Virus record (IMG/VR): IMGVR_UViG_3300009702_001272
Coordinates: 1-31,536 of that record
Strand: one strand, 5' to 3'
Origin: a virus
Length of the DNA: 31,536 nt
Shown: positions 23,333 to 31,236 of the stretch, piece by piece
Numbering within the stretch: position 1 is the stretch's first letter
How the letters are laid out: each line of letters opens with the position of its first letter
The notes under the pieces: model-generated
Seen by the model: the letters and a program-made list of their open reading frames with translations, nothing else
The model's database searches: none
What the model was told of the DNA's origin: nothing
Position numbers and translations under genes: made by a program

Positions 23333-24064
23333 TCAGTTGGTGGGCGCAGCGCTGGCCATAGCGTTCATGAGCGACGTCCACGAAAACTCCAGCGGATTGG
23401 GCAGCGAGTACCGGTTCTTGGCGCACACCGTCGGCGACCACTCGGTCGTGAGCGCACGAACGCCGTCGTTGCCGCGCGTGGCGAAGAGCACGGCGTCGGC
23501 CCACTCTGTGAAGATCGGCGTCAACCAGACAGGCGTGTCGGGCGCCGCCGTTCGGATGTCGTACCCCTCGGGCAGCGTCATCTTGGTGTTGGCCGCGTGC
23601 GCGAGCAGGAGGACAGCGACGCCGTGCTCGCTGATCGCGTTGAGCGCCGGCAGAAGATCGCGGCTGACGATGTTCTGGACGATCTCGCGCGCCTTGTAGT
23701 AGCCGCCGTGCGCGCTGCCGATGGTGTTGGTGATGTCGCCCTGGGATTTCGGGTCGAGTTCGATCACGACATGCTCGACGATCCGGTTGCACATCCAGTC
23801 CAGCGTGTCGATCGCCACGACACCGACACCCTCGGGCGTGCCGCTGATCGCCAGCTCATCGAGCCACGCCTGCATCTCGTTCCACGTCTTGAGGTACGGC
23901 GTGCGCGTCAGCCCGGGGATCGCGCCGGCGCCGTTCTCGCAGTCGATCAGCAGCGCGCCCGCCTGCGCCGCGAAGGTCGTCTTGCCGACGCCCGGCTGGC
24001 CGTAAACGACTATCTTGGGCGGCGCCGGCGTGGTCGTGGTGATGAGCGAATCGGTCAGCGGCAT
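23333..24064 (-). CDS. Sak4-type RecA-like ATPase
   Basis: A 243-residue ATPase with Walker A GQPGVGKTT (22-30) and a Walker B-like VVAIDTLDW (about 82-91). This is the pattern of Sak4 single-strand annealing or recombination ATPases, which pair with DUF669 proteins. The ATG at 24064 has GGAG 7 bases upstream; longer frames upstream to 24205 give a low-complexity proline-rich extension not expected in the family. First of the tightly packed recombination genes. Confidence 0.88.
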   Translation of the reverse strand: MPLTDSLITTTTPAPPKIVVYGQPGVGKTTFAAQAGALLIDCENGAGAIPGLTRTPYLKTWNEMQAWLDELAISGTPEGVGVVAIDTLDWMCNRIVEHVVIELDPKSQGDITNTIGSAHGGYYKAREIVQNIVSRDLLPALNAISEHGVAVLLLAHAANTKMTLPEGYDIRTAAPDTPVWLTPIFTEWADAVLFATRGNDGVRALTTEWSPTVCAKNRYSLPNPLEFSWTSLMNAMASAAPTN

Positions 24065-24248
24065 GGGATGGCTCCGTGGTTGGGCGGGATCGGACTCGTC
24101 GGGGAAGAAATCGCGCATAAACGCCCCTTGCCCCAGCCGGACGAGCGGGACGCGGTCGGTGGTGTGGAGGTCGGACGGGTTGGGCGGCGATTGGGAGAGG
24201 GGCACGCCTGTACCCCTCTGCCCGAGCCGCCGAACTGTCGCGCACCGG

Positions 24249-24803
24249 TTAACAGAGCAGGGATTTCGCCGGCGCCAGAAGCTCGCGCAATTGCTTCACA
24301 CGTCGGTAACCCGTTCCGCGATGCACGCCGCAGTCGTCCGCGATCTCGGCCACGGTCTTGGACTTGAGCTGGTCGGCCAGCTCCCCGAGCTCACGCGGCA
24401 GCGCCTGAAGCATGGGCTCGAGATCCATCCGCAGGTCCGATTCGGCGACGTGGTTTGCTCGGCGGTCCTCGATGTCCGGCGACTGGCTGACCCGGTCGGG
24501 CAGCGGCACGAACACCGGTGATCGCTTCCGGCGAGAGCGGAGCTGACGGGCGGTGTGCTTGTACCAGCGGTCCATGACGCGCCGGGAGAAAGTCGCCGCC
24601 GAGGACCGCGCGGGGTCGTGCCGGCCCATGGCGCGGATGACCTCAAAGGAAAGATCCTGGGCGAGGTCTTCCCGATCCTCGATGGAAAGGCGGAAGACCC
24701 GGGCGAGGCGGTCGGCGCGGTAGCGGATCCGGCGTTGGGTCAGGGAGTCGAGGTTGGTGGGGGCGGCGGGTTTTGTGACGATCGGGTTGGTAGCAGCGGC
24801 CAT
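24249..24803 (-). CDS. ECF-like sigma factor
   Basis: A 184-residue protein from ATG 24803, which has GGAG 6 bases upstream; 11 residues further upstream would start inside a hairpin. Region 2 is visible in LARVFRLSIEDREDLAQDLSFEVIRAMGRHDPARSSAATFSRRVMDRWYKHTARQLRS, and region 4 in MLQALPRELGELADQLKSKTVAEIADDCGVHRGTGYRRVKQLRELL. It would redirect RNA polymerase to phage promoters, probably late or early genes. It lies at the head of the replication genes. No anti-sigma gene is seen next to it. Confidence 0.85.
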   Translation of the reverse strand: MAAATNPIVTKPAAPTNLDSLTQRRIRYRADRLARVFRLSIEDREDLAQDLSFEVIRAMGRHDPARSSAATFSRRVMDRWYKHTARQLRSRRKRSPVFVPLPDRVSQSPDIEDRRANHVAESDLRMDLEPMLQALPRELGELADQLKSKTVAEIADDCGVHRGTGYRRVKQLRELLAPAKSLLC

Positions 24804-24827
24804 TGTGTGCTCCGGTGAGGTGACGCT

Positions 24828-24846
24828 GCGACGCACATCGCGTCGC
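24828..24846. promoter_or_regulatory. Perfect 7-bp inverted repeat in the sigma factor leader
   Basis: GCGACGC (24828-24834) and GCGTCGC (24840-24846) with a 5-base loop, 25 bases upstream of the sigma factor ATG on the minus strand. Could be an operator or a leader hairpin. A weak TTGTTT...ATACTT promoter candidate lies further upstream. Confidence 0.45.
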
Positions 24847-24903
24847 GTTCACCAGCCGGGCGGCCTTGCAACTGACCGCGAAGTATTCTGCCACCATCAG
24901 CGC

Positions 24904-24933
24904 AAACAACAGCAAACCCGCGACTTGCGCGGG
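24904..24933 (-). terminator. Terminator-like hairpin after the unknown two-gene unit
   Basis: On the minus strand CCCGCG and CGCGGG (24933-24928 and 24922-24917) pair around a 5-base loop, followed by TTTGCTGTTGTTT, a T-rich but interrupted tract. It lies 35 bp after the stop of the 333-residue gene and separates it from the sigma factor gene. Confidence 0.55.
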
Positions 24934-24967
24934 CTGAAACACGGGCTTGCACTTGCGCCAAACGGGT

Positions 24968-25969
24968 CTAACTGCAAGACGGCGTCAAACGCCGGTGGTT
25001 CTCCCACCAGCGGAGCAGGCCGTCGGGGTCGCACAGGAGGTCGAAGATGGGTTTGAGATCGGCCCCCGCATCATCTTTGAACGCCCGGGAGAGGTCGTAG
25101 TCCCGGCAACCCGCTCGGAGAGCGATTTCGATTCTCGTGATTGGAGGGAGTTGAGGCGTGTCCCCGCACTCATATGCAAACTTCACGATGTTCACCCGCG
25201 ACTCAGCCTCGAGCACGAGCTCCCGCCGAATCGCCGCGATCTTGCTCAACCGCTCGCCACGTCGACGGCGGGGACGCTTGTTCTGCGTTGCAGACGGGAA
25301 CGACACGCCCGCCCGCTTTGCGAACGAGCCCAGGAACTGCGGCCACAACTCGGACGCGACGATCATCCCGTCATCGTCCGCTTCGAGCACGTCGTGCAAC
25401 GGGACGAGTGTGCCCTTCCGGGATTCCACCCATCCCCGCAGTTCGTCCGTCCACCCGTCCGCCGTCGGCGTCAGCACCAGCGCCGGGCGGTCTGATTCGA
25501 GGACAGCGCCACGAATCAGGCTCGCGAGCTCCGTCACTTTCGAGTGGGCAGCGAGAACTACAGGGAAGGCTGTTGAGCGCTGCGGCTCCCATGTTCCGAT
25601 CCGCAGGACCCCGGGCACCGATGCGACCGGTGTCGTTGACGTGCAGATCCCGAGCGCGTGCGCGATCACGAGGCGAGCGTCTCGCCAAGAAACCCGGTGG
25701 AGCATGGCCTCATCGGCGCTGAGATCGACGCGCGGCGAGACGCCGGCGTCGCACACCGCACCCAGCGAGCCGTCCCGGTAGTGAACCACTCGCAGATCAG
25801 GCGCATTAACAAGATTCGATGGATATGTCGGCGCAATCGCGCCGGCGGGCTCCAGCAATGCACGAGCCGGCCCGAACGCATCCCCGCAGGCGGCTTCCCA
25901 CGCCGAGCGCGTCTCCCCGCGCCCCGGGGCAAACTCAACCTGTCGCCAGAAGGACTCGAGTGAGGCCAC
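24968..25969 (-). CDS. Unknown protein B of a two-gene unit
   Basis: A 333-residue protein that I cannot assign to a family. The N-terminal two thirds look like a mixed alpha-beta domain (RVVHYRDGSLGAVCDAG, ARLVIAHALGI, AFPVVLAAHSKVTELASLIRGAV). A basic linker (NKRPRRRRGERLSKIAAIRRELVLE) precedes a C-terminal helical part that may bind DNA or another protein. The GTG start has GGAG 9 bases upstream and overlaps the upstream gene by 35 bp in a different frame, so the two are likely coupled. A terminator-like hairpin follows. Confidence 0.75.
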   Translation of the reverse strand: MASLESFWRQVEFAPGRGETRSAWEAACGDAFGPARALLEPAGAIAPTYPSNLVNAPDLRVVHYRDGSLGAVCDAGVSPRVDLSADEAMLHRVSWRDARLVIAHALGICTSTTPVASVPGVLRIGTWEPQRSTAFPVVLAAHSKVTELASLIRGAVLESDRPALVLTPTADGWTDELRGWVESRKGTLVPLHDVLEADDDGMIVASELWPQFLGSFAKRAGVSFPSATQNKRPRRRRGERLSKIAAIRRELVLEAESRVNIVKFAYECGDTPQLPPITRIEIALRAGCRDYDLSRAFKDDAGADLKPIFDLLCDPDGLLRWWENHRRLTPSCS

Positions 25970-27110
25970 GTGTCGCTACTCCTCGATCTCGGAGGAACCC
26001 GCGCAACGCGAGCCACCGTTGGAACACTTCGCAATCTTCACCCACGATGTCGTTGGGCGGGACGACCCGACGCGTTGTTTCGCGCCCGTCTCGATACATC
26101 AGCCGGAATGTTGCGCTGAGCAGGACCGCGCCCGCAGGGAACGTGTCGCCCTCATCTGACATTCCCCGAAACACGTCGTCGAATGGCCCGAGCCGTCGCT
26201 TCATCTTCGATCCGGGGTGCCTCCACTCCAGTGCGATCAGACGCACGCGCGCAAGCTCTGGCACGTCCCCGCAGTCCAGGCATCGCGTGCCCTGCACGAT
26301 GATGGGCGTCAGCGAGTACCGGGCAGGGAGCCCCTCGGAGAGGAACAGCGCCGTGTTGCCGAAGATATGCTCTCCGACGTACCCGAGGTATGCCCTGGCG
26401 TCGGCGTCTGTCTTTGCGTTGACCAGGAGTTCGCCATCGCCGCACGTGTAGATCAGCGCATCGAACCGCTGCGGCCTGAACGCGATGTGCCTCGTGCTCG
26501 CGGTCACCGGATCAACGACCGCTTCTCGGTGGAGCACATCACCGCGGCGGATCAGCATCCGGAACCCATCATCCGTCATGACCGGATAGACACGAACACC
26601 CCCGCCCCGACGACGGTGGACGAAATCCAGATCGAGCGCGAGCCGGAGTTCTTCGATGTTGTGATCGGGGATCGATCGGACCTGCGGCGGTTCGTCGGTG
26701 AGCGCCAGATGGCTGCGGAACTTCCTTCGTGCGATCAGGAGCTGCTCCGCGTAGATCCGTTCAAGGGATTCAGCGCCGTCGAGCAGAAGCAGGACGACCA
26801 GGTCGCCGGCGCTGGCGTCCTCTGGCACATCAAGGTCAAGGCGTGTCGCCTCCCCAAGCAGTTTGTCGAAATTCGACGGGCGGGCCATCTCGTCGATGAC
26901 CCCGATCTGATCGATCAAGTCGTCGGGGAGGTCCGGGCCGAGGTCGCTGAAAAGTCGCGCAACCGCGTCCTCATCGAGGCCCGCAGCAATAAAGACGCCC
27001 CTCGGTTCGAGATGTTTTCTGAACTGTTCAAGGAACCGCAGCAGGAGCTCGGGTTTGACCCCGCTGACTGATTCCGGATTCGCCAATCGACCCGACCGAA
27101 CTCTCGCCAT
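25935..27110 (-). CDS. Unknown protein A of a two-gene unit
   Basis: A 391-residue protein of unknown family. It begins with a helical region (KPELLLRFLEQFRKHLEPRGVFIAAGLDEDAVARLFSDLG), then beta-rich parts with clusters such as HRRRGGGVRVYPVMTDDGFRMLIRRGDVLH, RFDALIYTCGDGELLVNAKTDADARAYLGYVGEHIFG, and IIVQGTRCLDCGDVPELARVRLIALEWRHPGSKMKRRLGPFDDVF. A CLDC motif might bind metal. The ATG has GGAG 6 bases upstream. It is followed by protein B in a 35-bp overlap. Preceded by its own promoter and two hairpins, so it looks like an independent cargo or regulatory unit. Confidence 0.75.
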   Translation of the reverse strand: MARVRSGRLANPESVSGVKPELLLRFLEQFRKHLEPRGVFIAAGLDEDAVARLFSDLGPDLPDDLIDQIGVIDEMARPSNFDKLLGEATRLDLDVPEDASAGDLVVLLLLDGAESLERIYAEQLLIARRKFRSHLALTDEPPQVRSIPDHNIEELRLALDLDFVHRRRGGGVRVYPVMTDDGFRMLIRRGDVLHREAVVDPVTASTRHIAFRPQRFDALIYTCGDGELLVNAKTDADARAYLGYVGEHIFGNTALFLSEGLPARYSLTPIIVQGTRCLDCGDVPELARVRLIALEWRHPGSKMKRRLGPFDDVFRGMSDEGDTFPAGAVLLSATFRLMYRDGRETTRRVVPPNDIVGEDCEVFQRWLALRGFLRDRGVATRGLTRVLLATG

Positions 27111-27126
27111 CCATATCTCCGTGAAT

Positions 27127-27169
27127 CCCCAGGTCCTTCTGGGGCGCCACGTCCACGTAAATCGTGGCG
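27127..27169 (-). promoter_or_regulatory. Tandem hairpins in the leader of the unknown two-gene unit
   Basis: Two perfect inverted repeats abut: CCCCAG/CTGGGG (27127-27132, 27139-27144) and CGCCACG/CGTGGCG (27145-27151, 27163-27169). With transcription starting near 27173 on the minus strand, the 7-bp hairpin would sit almost at the 5' end of the message and the other 16 bases before the ATG, near the ribosome site. They could stabilise or control translation. Confidence 0.5.
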
Positions 27170-27179
27170 ACCGATGGAG

Positions 27180-27208
27180 ATTCTACCCGAGATGCAAAAA
27201 CTGCGCAA
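27180..27208 (-). promoter_or_regulatory. Predicted promoter of the unknown two-gene unit
   Basis: On the minus strand TAGAAT (27185-27180) is preceded after 17 bp by TTGCGC (27208-27203). The -10 matches the consensus at 5 of 6 positions; the -35 is weak. The site lies in the gap between the HTH gene of the recombinase cassette and the unknown gene. Confidence 0.5.
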
Positions 27209-27235
27209 CCCATCCACGCAACCGACAGTTATTTG

Positions 27236-27655
27236 TCAGGATGTGGGGATTCCGTTGGATCCGGCGAGGTCTCGCCAGGCCCCCCGCTGCCGCCCCCAAT
27301 CGACCTCAGCCGCGATCGGCCGCAGATCCCGCTCCGTGATCGGGTCCCTGCCCTCGGTCACCGGCGGCAGGAAAAGGACGGCCTCCTGGATGTCCGGAGC
27401 AAGGTGCACGAGGTTCATGATCTGTGTCACCCGAGCGCGGGTGACGTGGCCGATACGGGCCAGTTCGGCTTGATCTGTGATCGCGCCCTCGCCCAGCAGC
27501 CGGTCAAACTTGATCGCCAGCGCCATCAGGCGGGCCACGCGCGGGATTCGGCCTCGGGCATCAACGGATGCTCCAGGCTTGGCGCCAATCCGCAGCTCGC
27601 GCCGGCCGCGGCCTCCGACCGCGAAGTGAACCGTGCTCGTGATCGTCGCGCTCAT
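27236..27655 (-). CDS. HTH protein of the recombinase cassette
   Basis: A 139-residue protein. Residues about 60-85 (AITDQAELARIGHVTRARVTQIMNLVHL) form a clear helix-turn-helix of ParB/KorB-like type. The start codon overlaps the recombinase stop (ATGA). In other genomes small HTH genes often follow DUF2924 and a serine recombinase; this is family knowledge, not seen here. It probably controls the cassette or assists recombination. Confidence 0.8.
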   Translation of the reverse strand: MSATITSTVHFAVGGRGRRELRIGAKPGASVDARGRIPRVARLMALAIKFDRLLGEGAITDQAELARIGHVTRARVTQIMNLVHLAPDIQEAVLFLPPVTEGRDPITERDLRPIAAEVDWGRQRGAWRDLAGSNGIPTS

Positions 27656-29037
27656 GCGGCTGCTACCTCCTCAGCGCCCTCGGAACGAACACCCTCCCGG
27701 AACGTCACGCTGATGGTCCCGTTCGGGGCGTCCCACTCAACCCGGGCGACGATCGCCCTGATCAGTTCTTCGCGCTCGCTCTGCGTCATCGCTTCCCAGA
27801 CCGGATCGAATGACTCCGCCGCTCCAACGAGCTCGTCAGGATCCACAACAAGATCCGGCTGGCTCTTGGCAAGTAGTTCGATCGCTCGTTTCGTGACGGC
27901 GTCTACGGTCGAGTCGCGCGTGATCACATCGCGGATCCGCTCGAGCACAAACGATTCGAGGTCGCTCGCGGGCAAGGATGGCCCCGGGCATGACGCCCAG
28001 CCCTGCTTCTGCGCTTTCATGCAGACGTAGTAGCGGTACCGCTTGGTCCCGTTGCCCGTCTTCTTGCTCGCGAAGTGATGGATCATCCCGCAATCACACG
28101 CTGCGCAACGCACCAGGCCCTTGAGCAAGGCGCCGTGCGCGTTGCTCAGCCGCGATCCCCCGGCGCGGCCGTTGAGCCGCATCGTCGCCTGGACACGATC
28201 GAATACGTCCGCATCCACGACGCCATCGTGCACGCCCTCGTAGATGTTCTCGTTGTGCCGTACTTTGCCGATGTAGACCGGGTTGATCAGCATCGCGTAG
28301 ACGGCTCCCTTATCGAGCGCCCGCCCGCCCATCGGTTTGCCGGCCTTCGTCGTCCACTTCTTTGTCGTCCAGCCTCGCCGTGCGCATTCGGCGACAACGG
28401 GCATCAGCGATCCCAACTCCAGGTAGATATCGAATATCCGCTGCACACGGTCGGCCTCGCTGCGGTTGACCTCAAGTCTCCCCCCACCGGGTTTGGAGAC
28501 AAGGTCGTACCCCAGCACCGGCCGTCCGCCGGCCCACCGCCCCTTCCGCCGCGCCGCAGCGATTTTGTCGCGTGTCCGTTCTGAGATGATCTCCCGCTCG
28601 AACTGCGCGAACGAGAGGAGGATGTTGAGCGTCAGCCGCCCCATCGAGTGCGTGGTGTTGAACTGCTGTGTGACGGAGACGAATGAGACGCCGTGCTCCT
28701 CGAACGTCGCCATCATCCGCGCGAAATCCATCAGCGACCGGCTAAGGCGATCCACTTTGTAGACTACGATGCAATCGACCAGGCCGGCCTCGATGTCTTC
28801 GATGAGCCGTTTGAGGGCGGGGCGCTCGATGTTCCCGCCGCTGAACCCGCCGTCGTCATACCGATCCGGAAGGCAAGTCCACCCCTCGGCCTTCTGGCTC
28901 GCGATGAACGCCTCGGCGCTCTCGCGCTGCGCATCGAGCGAGTTGAACTCCTGCTCGAGCCCCTCCTCCGTGCTCTTGCGGGTGTAGATCGCGCACCGCA
29001 CCCGCTTGCGCTCGCTCTTTACGGCACGCTTGCTCAC
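27652..29037 (-). CDS. Large serine recombinase (putative phage integrase)
   Basis: A 461-residue recombinase. The resolvase domain has YTRKS with catalytic Ser22, VYKVDRLSRSLMDFARM, and FERE; the recombinase domain contains a zinc ribbon with CAACDCGMIHH and a later VCMKAQKQGWASCPG. A coiled-coil-like C-terminus follows. Large serine recombinases of this type integrate phages or act in site-specific excision. The GTG start has GGAG 5 bases upstream and overlaps the DUF2924 stop (GTGA). Its attachment sites were not identified. Confidence 0.93.
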   Translation of the reverse strand: MSKRAVKSERKRVRCAIYTRKSTEEGLEQEFNSLDAQRESAEAFIASQKAEGWTCLPDRYDDGGFSGGNIERPALKRLIEDIEAGLVDCIVVYKVDRLSRSLMDFARMMATFEEHGVSFVSVTQQFNTTHSMGRLTLNILLSFAQFEREIISERTRDKIAAARRKGRWAGGRPVLGYDLVSKPGGGRLEVNRSEADRVQRIFDIYLELGSLMPVVAECARRGWTTKKWTTKAGKPMGGRALDKGAVYAMLINPVYIGKVRHNENIYEGVHDGVVDADVFDRVQATMRLNGRAGGSRLSNAHGALLKGLVRCAACDCGMIHHFASKKTGNGTKRYRYYVCMKAQKQGWASCPGPSLPASDLESFVLERIRDVITRDSTVDAVTKRAIELLAKSQPDLVVDPDELVGAAESFDPVWEAMTQSEREELIRAIVARVEWDAPNGTISVTFREGVRSEGAEEVAAA

Positions 29038-29561
29038 GCGGTCTCCTTCCTGTTGGATCGCTTCCGGGACTTCGCCAACCCGAAGAAGTGGAACCCGTTC
29101 CAGTGCGACCCGCTGATGGCGTGCGCCGCCGCTGTAAGCGATCGGTGCACCTGGCCCTCGTGCTCGAAGCCGTCGGGCAGCACCATGACGCGGTGCTCCA
29201 CTCCTTTGAAGACCCGCGTCAACACCGTGCCCGGCATCGGGATCCGATCGTCCGTCCGGCGGACCATCCGGCCCGACACCGTCCGGAGGTTGGCGCCCAA
29301 CTCCGGTCCGCGATCCCGGGGCGGGCGAACCCGCAGATCTTCGTCCCGGGCAATCTCCTCGGCTCGCCGCCTGGCCCGCTCAGTCAGGTCACCCTCGGCT
29401 AGCGCCTGGAGCCGCCAGGCGATCCGCCGGATGAGCCACCGCCGATTGCCCGACCGGCTCGGCTCGCCAAACACCTCGGCGAAGCGCTCGCGGAGTTGGC
29501 CGACGGATAACCCGTCGAGTTCGTCAATCTTCTGTCGTGTATTGTCCGGCTTCATCATCAT
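29034..29561 (-). CDS. DUF2924 family protein
   Basis: A 175-residue basic protein. The pattern LSVGQLRERFAEVFGEPSRSGNRRWLIRRIAWRLQALAEGDLTERARRRAEEIARDEDL followed by GTVLTRVFKGVEHRVMVLPDGFEHEGQVHRSLTAAAHAISGSHWNGFHFFGL is that of DUF2924, which is coded next to serine recombinases in many phages and islands. ATG 29561 with GGAG 8 bases upstream was chosen over GTG 29567. Role unknown, probably in recombination. Confidence 0.9.
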   Translation of the reverse strand: MMMKPDNTRQKIDELDGLSVGQLRERFAEVFGEPSRSGNRRWLIRRIAWRLQALAEGDLTERARRRAEEIARDEDLRVRPPRDRGPELGANLRTVSGRMVRRTDDRIPMPGTVLTRVFKGVEHRVMVLPDGFEHEGQVHRSLTAAAHAISGSHWNGFHFFGLAKSRKRSNRKETA

Positions 29562-29563
29562 GC

Positions 29564-29821
29564 TCACGTCTCCACATCCCCGGCCCCTCCGCTCTCGGGC
29601 GGTGTACCAGTGGGACCACTGAGCCTCGGATCCGCCTGGAAATCAAGGGTGATTTCGGAGGATTGTGGGCAACTGACGCCGGTGGTCACGGACGCCTCGA
29701 TCACTCGGACGAGCCCCGCCGCGAGCGCGTCGATGACCGTGTTGGCACGCGGATCGCGCTGTGGCATGGCCGGGACGGCCACCGCCACGGAGTTGGGTGG
29801 GCGAGGCATGGGTTGGGGCAC
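29564..29821 (-). CDS. Small protein upstream of DUF2924
   Basis: An 85-residue open frame from GTG 29821 (ATG at 29809 and 29767 are also possible). The centre ANTVIDALAAGLVRVIEASV is helical; the rest is proline- and glycine-rich. The stop is 2 bp before the DUF2924 ATG. It could be the first gene of the recombinase cassette. No good ribosome site is seen before the start. Confidence 0.45.
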   Translation of the reverse strand: MPQPMPRPPNSVAVAVPAMPQRDPRANTVIDALAAGLVRVIEASVTTGVSCPQSSEITLDFQADPRLSGPTGTPPESGGAGDVET

Positions 29822-30260
29822 CGAAGTTCTGGAGAATTCACCTCAACCCCTCTGCAAACCGCCGGGGAGTGTCGCGCGCCCAACTATTTGGGGCATGGTG
29901 TTTGGCGATCGACGAACGAGAGGGATGACCAGCACTACTCATCTTGGTCGGCACATTCAGTCGTCCAGACTGCTCGTATTCGGCGGAGAGCGTGCCAGCA
30001 GAGGTCCGCGACTACATTGCGACGAGTGGGACCTTGCACTTGGCCAGTTCGGATTGGAGTTCGGTGAGGGTCTGGGGCATACCCCCAGCGTCCCAATGCG
30101 CCCCCTTAAAAACAGTGGATCTTATTTTCTTGGAGCAATCTGATGCAACATTCCAGAGCAGGGCACCGGGCTAGTGCATAGCATCCCGGCGACAATCCAT
30201 CCGGTGCTACAGTCGGCATCGGGGCCAACCTGACTCAATCGCTCGAAAGGATCAGCAGCC
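29822..30260. other. Non-coding gap between recombinase cassette and TIR operon
   Basis: No convincing gene is seen. It contains a hairpin, CCGGG and CCCGG (30166-30170, 30185-30189) enclosing GCTA/TAGC with a 2-base bulge. A 22-codon open frame on the minus strand (30012-30080; MPQTLTELQSELAKCKVPLVAM) may be chance or a gene remnant. Promoters for both flanking operons and possibly the recombinase attachment site would be expected here, but I cannot place them. Confidence 0.5.
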
Positions 30261-30674
30261 ATGAAGAACCGAAACCTGTTCATTAGCCACTCATGGACCT
30301 ATGGGGACGCCTACGAAAAACTGGTCGGCCTGCTTGATGCGGCGCCACGATTCGAGTACAGCAATTACTCAGTTCCAAAGGATGACCCGATCCACAATGC
30401 CCCGAACACTACGGCACTAACCGCAGCAATAAAGTCGAAGATGTCATTCTGCCATGTTGTCATCATCGTCGCAGGCGTATATGCAACCTATAGCGATTGG
30501 ATCGATCGAGAAATTCAACTCGCCAACTCAGGATTCAGCACCCCAAAGAAAATCCTCGGCATCAACCCCTTCGGGAGCGAACGAACATCCACTGTCGTTC
30601 GAACCAGCGCCGACCTGATGGCGAATTGGAACACCAACTCCATCGTGAGCGCCATCCGGGAACTCTCACCGTGA
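30261..30674 (+). CDS. TIR-domain protein (MTH538/ThsB-like)
   Basis: A 137-residue protein that is almost entirely one TIR-like domain: NLFISHSWTYGDAYEKLVGLLDAAPRFEYSNYSVPKDDP, then FCHVVIIVAGVYATYSDWIDREIQLA, where E84 is placed like the TIR catalytic glutamate, and ILGINPFGSE and NWNTNSIVSAI near the end. This is the MTH538-type (DUF1863) group that includes ThsB of Thoeris. Such TIR proteins make NAD-derived signals or degrade NAD on infection. AAAGGA is about 9 bases before the ATG. It is followed by a membrane protein gene in a GTGA overlap. Confidence 0.85.
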   Translation: MKNRNLFISHSWTYGDAYEKLVGLLDAAPRFEYSNYSVPKDDPIHNAPNTTALTAAIKSKMSFCHVVIIVAGVYATYSDWIDREIQLANSGFSTPKKILGINPFGSERTSTVVRTSADLMANWNTNSIVSAIRELSP

Positions 30675-31210
30675 CTGATTCAGATGACGACCAGAGACCC
30701 AGCCTGATATCAACTTTGCCAGGTGTCTCAGAGAATGAATACGGCCCGCTCTACAGAGACCATGTGCTCGACATCTACAAGCTGTACCTTGGGATGACGG
30801 ATCGAATCAGCGACCGCAGGGAGAAAGCAAACTCTTTTTTTCTGGCCGTCAACACCGCGATCATCATCGTCATGAGCAAGGGACTCCTCGGTGATAGCGA
30901 AGGCCTGATCGCCCTATCGTCGTTAGTATCCATTGCCGGCGTCACTATCTGTTACATCTGGCACCGTATGATCAGGTCGTACCGCCAACTGAACTCTGCG
31001 AAGTTCAAGGTTGTCCACTCGATCGAATGCCAGCTGCCGCTCCGACCATTTGATGCGGAATGGGAAGCCGTTGGCCGCGGGGATGATCCGAAGCTCTACA
31101 TCCCATTCACACATGTCGAGAAGTGGATGCCCACTGTGTTTGCCGCGATGTACGTTGTCGTACTCTTATCGAGTGTCCAGTGGGGACAGATCCTCAACGT
31201 GTTCTGCTGA
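30671..31210 (+). CDS. Membrane protein paired with TIR gene (RipA/SLATT-like)
   Basis: A 179-residue protein from GTG 30671, which overlaps the TIR stop. It has a cytosolic N-terminal helix (YRDHVLDIYKLYLGMTDRISDRREKANS) and two adjacent membrane segments (FFLAVNTAIIIVMSKGLL; IALSSLVSIAGVTICYIW), then a cytosolic part and a third hydrophobic segment near the end (MPTVFAAMYVVVLLSSV). The first part resembles SLATT or RipA-family membrane proteins, often effectors in bacterial defence islands. A pore or membrane-disrupting role is inference. Confidence 0.78.
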   Translation: MTDSDDDQRPSLISTLPGVSENEYGPLYRDHVLDIYKLYLGMTDRISDRREKANSFFLAVNTAIIIVMSKGLLGDSEGLIALSSLVSIAGVTICYIWHRMIRSYRQLNSAKFKVVHSIECQLPLRPFDAEWEAVGRGDDPKLYIPFTHVEKWMPTVFAAMYVVVLLSSVQWGQILNVFC

Positions 31211-31236
31211 CGCTCACCCGCATCACCCCTTCTCCC

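Noticed and set aside
22577-24367. A 596-codon open frame on the plus strand opposite RusA, DUF669, Sak4 and part of the sigma factor
   Set aside because: The minus-strand genes are well recognised with start/stop overlaps; the plus frame is low-complexity Arg- and Asp-rich.
29610-30174. Open frames on the plus strand before the TIR gene
   Set aside because: No ribosome sites, low-complexity sequence and no protein pattern.
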